64,000 nt of DNA from assembly GCF_046267875.1 (NCBI RefSeq), contig NZ_CP176502.1:1674001-1738000 (forward strand), read 5' to 3'. The notes below the pieces were generated by a model. It was not told the origin of the DNA. It saw only the letters and a list, made by a program, of their open reading frames with translations, and searched no databases. How positions within the stretch are numbered: position 1 is the first letter of the stretch; the number at the start of each line of letters is the position of its first letter. This document shows, in pieces, positions 7,220-13,935 of this stretch. Both the position numbers and the translations under genes were made by a program. Origin of the DNA: Mannheimia glucosida. Lineage in GTDB: Bacteria; Pseudomonadota; Gammaproteobacteria; Enterobacterales; Pasteurellaceae.

Positions 7220-8977
7220 CTAGCCTTTCTCAGAGAACCACGGCGGTAAGATAAATTGTGCATTGGCAAACAACTCCGGTGCAATCACACGGCTTTTCCC
7301 TTGCTGGATTTGGTAAACCAACTGCGGCAAGCTGATAGACAAATCGTGGGTTTCTGCGTAAGTTAGCCCAATTTGGCTATCGGTATTAAAATAGTAAGTG
7401 CCGTTTACCCCGTAGTGTGGCTGTAAGCGGATCGCATTGGAGACGGCTTTAAAATGCCGTGGTGAAACACTCTGTTTCCACGCATTTGCCAGAATGTTTG
7501 CTTGGTCATAAGCAATACTGGCTTGGGAATAAGTGGGCGATTTGCCGAAAAATTGTTCGTAATGTTGGCTAAACTGTCTGCCTAAATAATTTTCGCTTAA
7601 GCCACTATTGGTACTCCAGAGAACGCCTTCGCAAAGTTTCTCGTGTGGCAAAAATGCCGAAGGTGCATAAATACTGTAAATAATGGCATTTGTTGGGTTG
7701 CAAATGAACGTTTGATAAAACTGTACAATATCTTCTGCAAAATAAGAGGCAAACACAATAATGGAAGGTGCGAGATTATGCACCTGTGCCATTAATTTGG
7801 CATAATTATCTTGCTCTTGGGTGAGTTCTAGATAATCCACATTCCAGCCTTGCTCCCGCAAACTTAGGGTTAAGCTTTCAATACCGATATCAACTTTTTG
7901 CCAACTCACCGTGACCACCATCACCATTTTATTCTGAAGCCAAGGGGCATAATGGTAACGGTAATATTGCAGAAAGTGAGATATACCTAAGCCATAGGTT
8001 ACATCACTGGCACAAACCTGAAACATATTTTCAATTCGTTGATTCGGTAAATTTTGGGCAAGTTTGTTTGAGCCACTATGAGTTGCAATATGCAAATAAG
8101 GGATGCCTTTAGTTGCAATTAATTCGTGTACTTCCGGCAAGTAGCAGGCATAAGCGGTTGAAATGGCATCAACTTCTTGATCAAATAAATGATGGTATGC
8201 CTGAAGAATACTTGCTTTATCTTTAACGCAAAACCCTGCCGTTGCAATCTGTACTTCTCTGCCGTGAATCCCCCCTTGTTGGTTAATGGTTTCAACCGCA
8301 AGTTGAGTGCCGTTAAGTAGCTCTCGGGTATCAATTTGCCCGATACCCTGTTCAACATAAGGCACGCCAATAATAATCGGGCGACTATGGTGGTGGCTTA
8401 TCGTAAAAATCGGTGGTTCGTGCCGAGTTGAAGGTGTTGCAAGCGGTTGTTTTTTCGCGATAATTTGCAATGCCAATTGTTCAATCTTAAAGCTGGCAAG
8501 AATGGATTGAGTTAGCTTTCCCGGTGTGGGTAAACAGATTAAATGTTCGGTAATAGCAAAAACAGCTAATAAGGTTCGGCTTTCGGTGTGTGTTTTCGCA
8601 AAAATATTTTCGATATGTTTATCAACTGTCCGTTTGCTGATACAAAGCTCATGGGCGATTTCCTCATTGCTTAAACCACTGCTAATTAGAGTGAGAAGCT
8701 CAATCTCCCTTTTACTCAGTCCATAAGGCAAATCGGTATGCTCTGCTTGAGTCAATACAAACGATTGGTGGCGTTCTAGGCTGATCTTAAGCCATTGATG
8801 GTTTGAACTATAGTAAAACTGCAAGCTATTTTTAGCTGAATAGAGCAATGCCTGTGCATAGTGGCAAATTTGCGGTAATTCAGCAAAATACTCAGCACCT
8901 GCTTTGTCTTCCCATTCTGATATTTCACCTTGTTCATTCACTAAACAAGACCATCGGCTACGTTTATCCATTCTCAC
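7220..8977 (-). CDS. LuxR-type HTH fused to a periplasmic-binding-protein (type 1) domain: one-component regulator
   Basis: No named family member recognised. Residues 1-80 are a short N-terminal domain of unknown type. Residues ~85-145 are a clear LuxR/NarL helix-turn-helix (LSKREIELLTLISSGLSNEE, then SKRTVDKHIENIF). Residues ~200-555 resemble the substrate-binding fold of LivK/UrtA/AmiC (IIIGVPYVEQG, LLNGTQLAVETINQQGGIHG, YSQASIAYDQANILANAWKQ). There is no signal peptide or membrane segment, so ligand sensing is probably cytoplasmic, as in AmiC. The gene sits directly upstream of torYZ on the same strand and is divergent from moaA. A role in sensing a small oxidised or amide-like substrate and switching torYZ is plausible but unproven. 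The 139 bp gap to torY carries heptamer motifs that could be its targets. Confidence 0.8.
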   Translation of the reverse strand: MRMDKRSRWSCLVNEQGEISEWEDKAGAEYFAELPQICHYAQALLYSAKNSLQFYYSSNHQWLKISLERHQSFVLTQAEHTDLPYGLSKREIELLTLISSGLSNEEIAHELCISKRTVDKHIENIFAKTHTESRTLLAVFAITEHLICLPTPGKLTQSILASFKIEQLALQIIAKKQPLATPSTRHEPPIFTISHHHSRPIIIGVPYVEQGIGQIDTRELLNGTQLAVETINQQGGIHGREVQIATAGFCVKDKASILQAYHHLFDQEVDAISTAYACYLPEVHELIATKGIPYLHIATHSGSNKLAQNLPNQRIENMFQVCASDVTYGLGISHFLQYYRYHYAPWLQNKMVMVVTVSWQKVDIGIESLTLSLREQGWNVDYLELTQEQDNYAKLMAQVHNLAPSIIVFASYFAEDIVQFYQTFICNPTNAIIYSIYAPSAFLPHEKLCEGVLWSTNSGLSENYLGRQFSQHYEQFFGKSPTYSQASIAYDQANILANAWKQSVSPRHFKAVSNAIRLQPHYGVNGTYYFNTDSQIGLTYAETHDLSISLPQLVYQIQQGKSRVIAPELFANAQFILPPWFSEKG

Positions 8978-9026
8978 CTCGAACTAAAAACGTTAGCTAA
9001 CATAGCAAAATTATCTCGGCATTAAT

Positions 9027-9040
9027 ATGATATAAATCAA
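9027..9040. promoter_or_regulatory. FNR-like box
   Basis: On the minus strand the site reads TTGATTTATATCAT, matching the FNR consensus TTGAT-N4-ATCAA at nine of ten positions. It lies 50-63 bp upstream of the regulator gene and in the moaA leader region, fitting anaerobic expression of molybdenum-cofactor and N/S-oxide respiration genes. Confidence 0.5.
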
Positions 9041-9065
9041 ACTAAGCAACGGTTGCCAGATTTTT

Positions 9066-9100
9066 ATAGGTAGAGCATACAATTTAAATTATACCTCTTG
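9066..9100. promoter_or_regulatory. Heptamer pair in the regulator/moaA divergent promoter
   Basis: ATAGGTA (9066-9072) and TACCTCT (9092-9098) form an inverted pair of NarL-type heptamers; TTATACCTCTTG (9089-9100) is identical, in complement, to the site upstream of torY. It could be an autoregulatory site for the LuxR-type regulator. A nearby 11 bp palindrome GCAACGGTTGC (9046-9056) has no assigned partner. Confidence 0.4.
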
Positions 9101-9144
9101 CCTAATTAGGTTTCTCACCATAAAATGAAAACCAATTTATTGAA

Positions 9145-9279
9145 GACTCCGAGCATTATTTCCTAACTCTAAAAATTAAAGACAAATTTTTGATATGGAA
9201 TTTATGCCAGTAACAGCATAAAGCTGTTCAAAGGATAACTTAGAAATGGGTTGTCCTCTCGTGTTTAGAAAGGTGTCAA
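9145..9279 (+). promoter_or_regulatory. Moco-riboswitch-like leader of moaA
   Basis: The leader has CCGAGC (9149-9154), CCTAACTC (9162-9169), a hairpin AAAAATT/AATTTTT (9171-9177 with 9185-9191), GATATGG (9192-9198), then two mutually exclusive stems. TTTATGC pairs with GCATAAA (9201-9207/9216-9222), while AACAGC pairs with GCTGTT (9212-9217/9223-9228). A further stem GGATAAC/GTTGTCC (9233-9239/9250-9256) precedes the ribosome-binding AAAGGTG. Alternative pairing next to the start site suggests control of translation. Position before moaA and a second copy before torZ favour the molybdenum-cofactor RNA class. Confidence 0.68.
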
Positions 9280-10305
9280 ATGCAGTCTATTATCCCAATT
9301 AAAAACGTGGGTGATGATGTCGTTTCAGGTTTAGTTGATCGCTTTCAGCGTCAATACACTTATTTGCGACTGTCCATTACTGATGTTTGTAACTTCCGTT
9401 GTAATTATTGCTTGCCTGATGGCTATAAGCCGCCTTCACATAAGCAAACTTTTCTTAGCGTTGATGAAATCCAGCGAGTGGCTAAAGCCTTTGCCAATTT
9501 AGGGACGGAAAAAATCCGTATCACCGGCGGCGAGCCTACTTTACGCAAAGATTTCCTCGAAATCGCTCACACTATTTCACAAACACCCGGTATTCGTAAA
9601 GTTGCCTTAACCACCAACGGCTATCGTCTAGAACGTGATGTTGAACTGTGGCAGCAAGCCGGTATTACCGATATTAATGTGAGTGTTGATAGCCTTGACC
9701 CACGCCAATTCCAACTGATTACCGGCGAGAACAAGTTGCAATCTATTTTAAAGGGTATTGATAAAGCCTTTGAAATTGGCTACCGAAAAATTAAAGTTAA
9801 TGCGGTGCTAATGAAGCAATATACCGCTCCTGAATTGGATAAATTCCTCGCTTGGATCAAAGAAAAACCGATTCAAATGCGGTTTATTGAGCTGATGCAA
9901 ACCGGCGAAATGGATACTTTCTTCCAAGCTCAACATCTCTCCGGGCAATCGGTAATGACCCGCTTATTACAAGAGGGCTGGCAACTACAACCCAAAGCGA
10001 TGTCCGACGGCCCGGCAAAAGTGCTTTCTCACCCTGATTTTAAAGGCGAAATCGGCTTAATTATGCCTTACGAGAAAAATTTCTGTGCCTCGTGTAACCG
10101 CTTGCGTGTTTCCGCACTTGGTAAACTGCATCTGTGCTTATTTGGTGAAGAAGGGATTAATATTCGTGATTTACTGGCAAGCGATGAACAACAATTACAG
10201 CTTGAAACACGGCTAAAATCTGCCTTACAAGGCAAGCGAGAACACCACTATTTGCATATTGGGGATAGTGGGGTTAGGAATAATTTGGCGAGTATCGGTG
10301 GTTAA
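9280..10305 (+). CDS. moaA: GTP 3',8-cyclase MoaA
   Basis: Radical-SAM enzyme that begins molybdopterin synthesis by cyclising GTP; MoaC completes cyclic pyranopterin formation. The N-terminal cluster motif is CNFRCNYC (Cys37, Cys41, Cys44), followed by the SAM-binding block ITGGEPTLRKD. The C-terminal second 4Fe-4S site is Cys269, Cys272 and Cys286 in CASCNRLRVSALGKLHLC. The protein ends in the Gly-Gly needed for activity. At 341 residues it is of family length. AAAGGTG lies six bases before the ATG. It opens a moaA-moaCDE cluster but is separated from moaC by a long palindromic element, so moaCDE may depend on another promoter. Confidence 0.97.
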   Translation: MQSIIPIKNVGDDVVSGLVDRFQRQYTYLRLSITDVCNFRCNYCLPDGYKPPSHKQTFLSVDEIQRVAKAFANLGTEKIRITGGEPTLRKDFLEIAHTISQTPGIRKVALTTNGYRLERDVELWQQAGITDINVSVDSLDPRQFQLITGENKLQSILKGIDKAFEIGYRKIKVNAVLMKQYTAPELDKFLAWIKEKPIQMRFIELMQTGEMDTFFQAQHLSGQSVMTRLLQEGWQLQPKAMSDGPAKVLSHPDFKGEIGLIMPYEKNFCASCNRLRVSALGKLHLCLFGEEGINIRDLLASDEQQLQLETRLKSALQGKREHHYLHIGDSGVRNNLASIGG

Positions 10306-10321
10306 ACAACCACCGAGCGTG

Positions 10322-10761
10322 TTTTTCTGTTACTTTTCTTTGCTTCGCCAAAGAAAAGTAACCAAAAGAAAGGCGACCCCAGATTTTCCTTAATCCTTCG
10401 CTTGTTGCTAACTTTTGGGACAAACTTTTCAAACTCGCCAATTTCGTTGGCTCAAACACGAAAAGTTGTCCTCAAAAGTTTACGCAACCGCTACGGAGGA
10501 AAATAGGGGCAAGCGGTACATTATTTAAGATTTTTGCAAGTTTTTATTTAAAAATAACCGCTTGTAATGTTCCAATTTCTCCCTTCTGAACCGCCTGAGC
10601 GACTTTGAATTTGTAGGAAAAATTTAGTGTTTGAGCCAACGAAGTTGGCGAGTTTTAAATTTTTCCGTTAAACAAATTCAAATAAAGCGAAGATAGCGGT
10701 GAAGTAGGGTGTGCTTTCTTTGGTTACTTTCTTTGCACAAGCAAAGAAAGTAACAGAAAAA
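10322..10761. repeat. 440 bp symmetrical palindromic element between moaA and moaC
   Basis: This fills the 488 bp gap. Both ends carry related 14 bp-stem hairpins: GTTACTTTTCTTTG/CAAAGAAAAGTAAC (10329-10362) and GTTACTTTCTTTGC/GCAAAGAAAGTAAC (10723-10754), themselves inverted copies with a shared TTTTTCT flank. Inside, 10426-10459 and 10627-10659 are inverted near-identical copies, each with a CCAA...TTGG hairpin. They lie at equal distances from the two ends. The centre has inverted uptake-signal-like copies (near 10510 and 10558). No convincing reading frame. It looks like a non-coding mobile or MITE-like intergenic repeat. A short hairpin, GGTGGTT/AACCACC (10297-10314), overlaps the moaA stop just outside. 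Confidence 0.75.
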
Positions 10762-10793
10762 AATTTTACAATCAAATTCAAAGAGACAAACAA

Positions 10794-11270
10794 ATGACAA
10801 CCTTCACCCACATCAACCAAAACGGCGAAGCCAATATGGTTGATGTTTCAATGAAACAAGAAACCGTACGCATTGCCCGAGCAGAGGCATTTGTACGAAT
10901 GAATGCCGAAACATTACAAATGATCGTCAGTGGTAATCACCACAAAGGTGATGTATTCGCAACCGCTCGAATTGCCGGCATTCAGGCTGCAAAGAGAACT
11001 TGGGAACTGATTCCACTCTGCCACCCGTTATTGCTTTCTAAAGTGGAAGTTCAACTGGAAGCGTTGCCGGAAAGCAACCAAGTGCGAATTGAATCACTCT
11101 GTAAACTAACCGGCAAAACCGGCGTGGAAATGGAGGCATTAACCGCAGCTAGTGTTGCTGCTCTGACTATTTACGATATGTGTAAAGCTGTGCAAAAAGA
11201 TATGATTATTGAAAATGTAAGATTACTCAGTAAAAGCGGCGGAAAATCAGGAGATTTCAAAGTTGATTAA
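10794..11270 (+). CDS. moaC: Cyclic pyranopterin monophosphate synthase MoaC
   Basis: Converts the MoaA product to cyclic pyranopterin monophosphate in molybdenum-cofactor synthesis. The 158 residues show the family blocks MVDVSMKQETVRIARAEA, LIPLCHPLLLSKVEV (substrate-site histidine) and KTGVEMEALTAASVAALTIY followed by DMCKAVQKDM. It ends GGKSGDFKVD, typical of MoaC. It is the first gene of a tight moaC-moaD-moaE run, its stop overlapping the moaD start by 8 bases. Confidence 0.97.
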   Translation: MTTFTHINQNGEANMVDVSMKQETVRIARAEAFVRMNAETLQMIVSGNHHKGDVFATARIAGIQAAKRTWELIPLCHPLLLSKVEVQLEALPESNQVRIESLCKLTGKTGVEMEALTAASVAALTIYDMCKAVQKDMIIENVRLLSKSGGKSGDFKVD

Positions 11271-11508
11271 GGTACTTTTTTTCGCCCAAGTGCGTGAGCT
11301 TGTGGCAACGGATAGACTAGATATTGAGCCTACTTTTACCACCGCAGAGGAGTTGCGTGAACACTTAAGCCAACAGGGTAAAAAATGGCAACTCGCCCTT
11401 GAAAAAGGAAAACTGTTGGTTGCAATTAATCAAACGATCTGCCCGCTTGAAACAGAGATCAAAGACGGCGATGAAGTGGCATTCTTCCCACCGGTAACCG
11501 GGGGCTAA
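11263..11508 (+). CDS. moaD: Molybdopterin synthase small subunit MoaD
   Basis: Ubiquitin-fold sulfur carrier that donates sulfur, as a C-terminal thiocarboxylate, to MoaE. The 81-residue protein ends PPVTGG, the required Gly-Gly terminus. The start is a TTG at 11263 overlapping the end of moaC; AGGAG lies about eight bases upstream and no ATG is available, so translational coupling to moaC is likely. The moaE ATG follows the stop by one base. Confidence 0.94.
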   Translation: MIKVLFFAQVRELVATDRLDIEPTFTTAEELREHLSQQGKKWQLALEKGKLLVAINQTICPLETEIKDGDEVAFFPPVTGG

Positions 11509-11509
11509 A

Positions 11510-11965
11510 ATGTTTGAAACCCTGATTGAAGTACAAGAAGCCGAATTTGACCAAAACCGCATTTACCAATGGCTCAGTGAACAACATAGCGTGGGGGCAA
11601 CTACCCTGTTTATCGGCAAAGTGCGTGAAATGAATTTGGGCGACAATGTTTCCGGTTTGTTTCTTGAACACTACCCTGCAATGACGAAAAAAGCATTGCG
11701 AGAAATTGTCGATCAAGCTCGCACTCGTTGGGATTTACAACGTGTTGCAGTGATTCACCGCATTGGGCAACTGCATACCGGTGATGAAATCGTATTAGTC
11801 GGTGTGAGTTCTGCTCATCGAGGTGATGCCTACCACGCTAACGAGTTTATTATGGATTACCTAAAAACCAAAGCCCCATTTTGGAAACGAGAACAAACCC
11901 AAGCCGGTGAACGTTGGATTGAAGGGCGAGAGAGCGATCAGCAAGCGGTCAAAAAATGGCAATAA
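11510..11965 (+). CDS. moaE: Molybdopterin synthase catalytic subunit MoaE
   Basis: Combines with MoaD to convert cyclic pyranopterin monophosphate to molybdopterin. The 151 residues carry FIGKVREMN, LFLEHYPAMTKKALREIV, VIHRIGQLHTGDEIVLVGVS, SAHRGDAYHANEFIMDYLKT, and KAPFWKRE with the conserved Lys. The start is one base after the moaD stop. The pair forms the heterotetrameric synthase and closes the moa cluster. Confidence 0.96.
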   Translation: MFETLIEVQEAEFDQNRIYQWLSEQHSVGATTLFIGKVREMNLGDNVSGLFLEHYPAMTKKALREIVDQARTRWDLQRVAVIHRIGQLHTGDEIVLVGVSSAHRGDAYHANEFIMDYLKTKAPFWKREQTQAGERWIEGRESDQQAVKKWQ

Positions 11966-11982
11966 TTTGCAAAAGGTAACAA

Positions 11983-12465
11983 ATGGAAAATTTATATATT
12001 GATTTGCAGATCGCCTGCGAAAATACCGAAAACTTACCAAGCGAACAACAATTTTATACTTGGGTACAAAAAGCCCTCGCAGTTGAGGCAAAAACCGATG
12101 ATTTCCCTGCGAGTGAGATCACCATTCGGATTGTCGATGAAGCAGAAAGCCACGAGCTAAATCTGACTTATCGTGGTAAAGACAAGCCAACCAATGTGCT
12201 ATCTTTCCCGTTTGAAGCCCCCGAAGGAATCGAAATGCCACTATTGGGTGATTTAGTCATCTGCCGTCAAGTAATGGAAAAAGAGGCGGAAGAACAAGAC
12301 ATTTCAGCTGAATCCCATTGGGCTCATTTGGCTATTCACGGCACACTTCATCTGCTCGGCTACGACCACATTGAAGAAGATGAAGCGGAAGAAATGGAAA
12401 GCCTTGAAACCGAAATTATGCAAAATTTAGGGTATGAAGATCCGTATTTGAGCGAAAAAATGTAA
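11983..12465 (+). CDS. ybeY: Endoribonuclease YbeY (16S rRNA maturation / ribosome quality control)
   Basis: Zinc-dependent RNase needed for 16S rRNA 3' maturation. Residues 115-129 contain the family metal site HGTLHLLGYDH (His119, His123, His129), preceded by NVLSFPFE and PLLGDLVICRQVM. The 160-residue length is normal. It follows moaE by 17 bp on the same strand, possibly sharing its transcript. The usual phoH/lnt partners are not adjacent here. Confidence 0.95.
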   Translation: MENLYIDLQIACENTENLPSEQQFYTWVQKALAVEAKTDDFPASEITIRIVDEAESHELNLTYRGKDKPTNVLSFPFEAPEGIEMPLLGDLVICRQVMEKEAEEQDISAESHWAHLAIHGTLHLLGYDHIEEDEAEEMESLETEIMQNLGYEDPYLSEKM

Positions 12466-12476
12466 GGGTAATAAAA

Positions 12477-12531
12477 TAAGCGGTTAGCTTTTATTTAAAA
12501 TTGGCAAAATTCTCTTAAAACTTACCGCTTA
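12477..12531. terminator. Possible weak terminator between convergent ybeY and the next gene
   Basis: TAAGCGGTTAG and CTTACCGCTTA form an imperfect stem built from degenerate uptake signals with a long loop. It lies between two converging genes. No good T run, so this is a tentative call. Confidence 0.3.
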
Positions 12532-12545
12532 AGTTTGACTTAGAT

Positions 12546-13289
12546 CTATTCAAAGCGTTTTTTCAAATAGCTCTTCGGTGTTAATTTTAAAATGTCAGAA
12601 CAATATTGTAAAAAATCTTTATTAACTTTCTTTTTCTCTTGTTCTGCTAGATTTTGAGCTCTTTTTCCATAACGCTCATCAATTTCCTGATAGATGTTTT
12701 CCAAATTATTTTTCACTGAAGAACATCTAACGTATGAGCTAATATCATCAGCCCACATAGTGTTATCATTAATACGTGCACCATATTCTTCTTTTAAAAC
12801 ACCGATAATTTCCTTAAATGCTTGTGAATTTCCGTATTGTTCATTTTTAGTGAGAATATAAGAAAAAGATAGCATAGGTAATTTAATAAGCTCATCATAA
12901 TTACTAATTGTAGGATAAGTTGGACAATTAGATAGCATTTCATCCATAGCCTTTTTCAGTAGCCCTTTCTGAGCCGGAGTAAGTATTTGCGTATCAAGCA
13001 TCCGCCAATCTGATCCTTTCGCACCAATTTCTCCTTCTCCACAACGATTATAAAACCCCATTTCATATTTAGCATCTTTGGTTGGGATCTTTTTCAACTC
13101 AGTTATAGCAGAATAAAGCACATCATTCCGATGCTGAATAGTTTTATCATCACATTCAACATATCTACCGCCTTTCCTTTTAGTTTGACATTCTTGATCT
13201 TGAATAATAGCCATTTCTTCAGCAGTAAGTGAATTAGCAAACGTAGGGGAAGTAAAAATTACCAAAGGTAAAATTAACAGTTTTTTCAT
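12546..13289 (-). CDS. Secreted protein of unknown function
   Basis: I do not recognise this 247-residue protein. It begins with a typical Sec signal peptide (MKKLLILPLVIFTSPTFA, cut near residue 18) and the mature part is mainly charged and probably helical. It has about seven cysteines, including CQTKRKGGRYVEC near the mature N-terminus, which could form disulfides in the periplasm. It lies 30 bp after the P-loop gene on the same strand, suggesting a two-gene unit. Both genes are more AT-rich than neighbouring ybeY and tmcA, suggesting acquisition. Confidence 0.65.
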   Translation of the reverse strand: MKKLLILPLVIFTSPTFANSLTAEEMAIIQDQECQTKRKGGRYVECDDKTIQHRNDVLYSAITELKKIPTKDAKYEMGFYNRCGEGEIGAKGSDWRMLDTQILTPAQKGLLKKAMDEMLSNCPTYPTISNYDELIKLPMLSFSYILTKNEQYGNSQAFKEIIGVLKEEYGARINDNTMWADDISSYVRCSSVKNNLENIYQEIDERYGKRAQNLAEQEKKKVNKDFLQYCSDILKLTPKSYLKKRFE

Positions 13290-13319
13290 AATAAAGTCCT
13301 AGTGAAGTTAAAATAGAGG

Positions 13320-13754
13320 TTATTTAATTAAGATTTCAATAAATCGAATAAAATACTCTGATTCAATTTGATTAAATTTATTAAATTCTTCTTCATTAAT
13401 TTTGGAACCTAATTTTCCCAACCTTACCTTAGAAATAAAATAAACTTGCTCAATCTTGTTCTTTTGTATTGAGAAATTGACTGCAGTTAACGTTTCACCC
13501 TTTGTTCTACAAGGAGTAATAACAAGATCGCACTGTTCATTTTTTAACAAATGTTTCAGATTTTCCTCAACAGTATTTTTATCATCACCATCAAGAGCTA
13601 TTTCGATTTTTTTGTTCTTAAATAAAAGTGTGAAACAAGGGCTATCATCATAATCAGCTTGGCCACAAAGAGATAAGACAATCTTTTTCAGCATCGTTGT
13701 TTTACCGCAATTTGGTGAGCCTGATAAAACGACCAAAATTTGCTCTTTTTTCAT
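13320..13754 (-). CDS. Small P-loop nucleotide-binding protein, function unknown
   Basis: A 144-residue cytoplasmic protein with a Walker A motif, SGSPNCGKTTMLKKI, at residues 11-25. A candidate Walker B is the hydrophobic strand before Asp in EQCDLVITP. It resembles a minimal ATPase/GTPase or kinase core, but I cannot place it in a family. It lies upstream of the secreted protein gene, together making an AT-rich insert between two core genes. No toxin-antitoxin or defence signature is visible. Confidence 0.65.
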   Translation of the reverse strand: MKKEQILVVLSGSPNCGKTTMLKKIVLSLCGQADYDDSPCFTLLFKNKKIEIALDGDDKNTVEENLKHLLKNEQCDLVITPCRTKGETLTAVNFSIQKNKIEQVYFISKVRLGKLGSKINEEEFNKFNQIESEYFIRFIEILIK

Positions 13755-13935
13755 ATTTCTCTCCCCAGAAAATTTTTTAACCAGAGATGTTTCCTTTACC
13801 TGTCAAGGTAAAGGAATAGAAGTGTACACTTCTATTTTTGTATAAAAATTAAGCAAACAAATCTTATGCTATTAATTCAAATTCTATCGATGTTGTGATA
13901 CATTGATTTTTCTAAATTTAAATTTGGTTGGATAT

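Noticed and set aside
10274..10459. 61-codon minus-strand frame at the end of moaA
   Set aside because: Falls inside the palindromic element and moaA end; no ribosome-binding site or family similarity.
13903..13935. TTG start for TmcA
   Set aside because: Adds a hydrophobic leader absent from the family; ATG at 13936 has a better fit.
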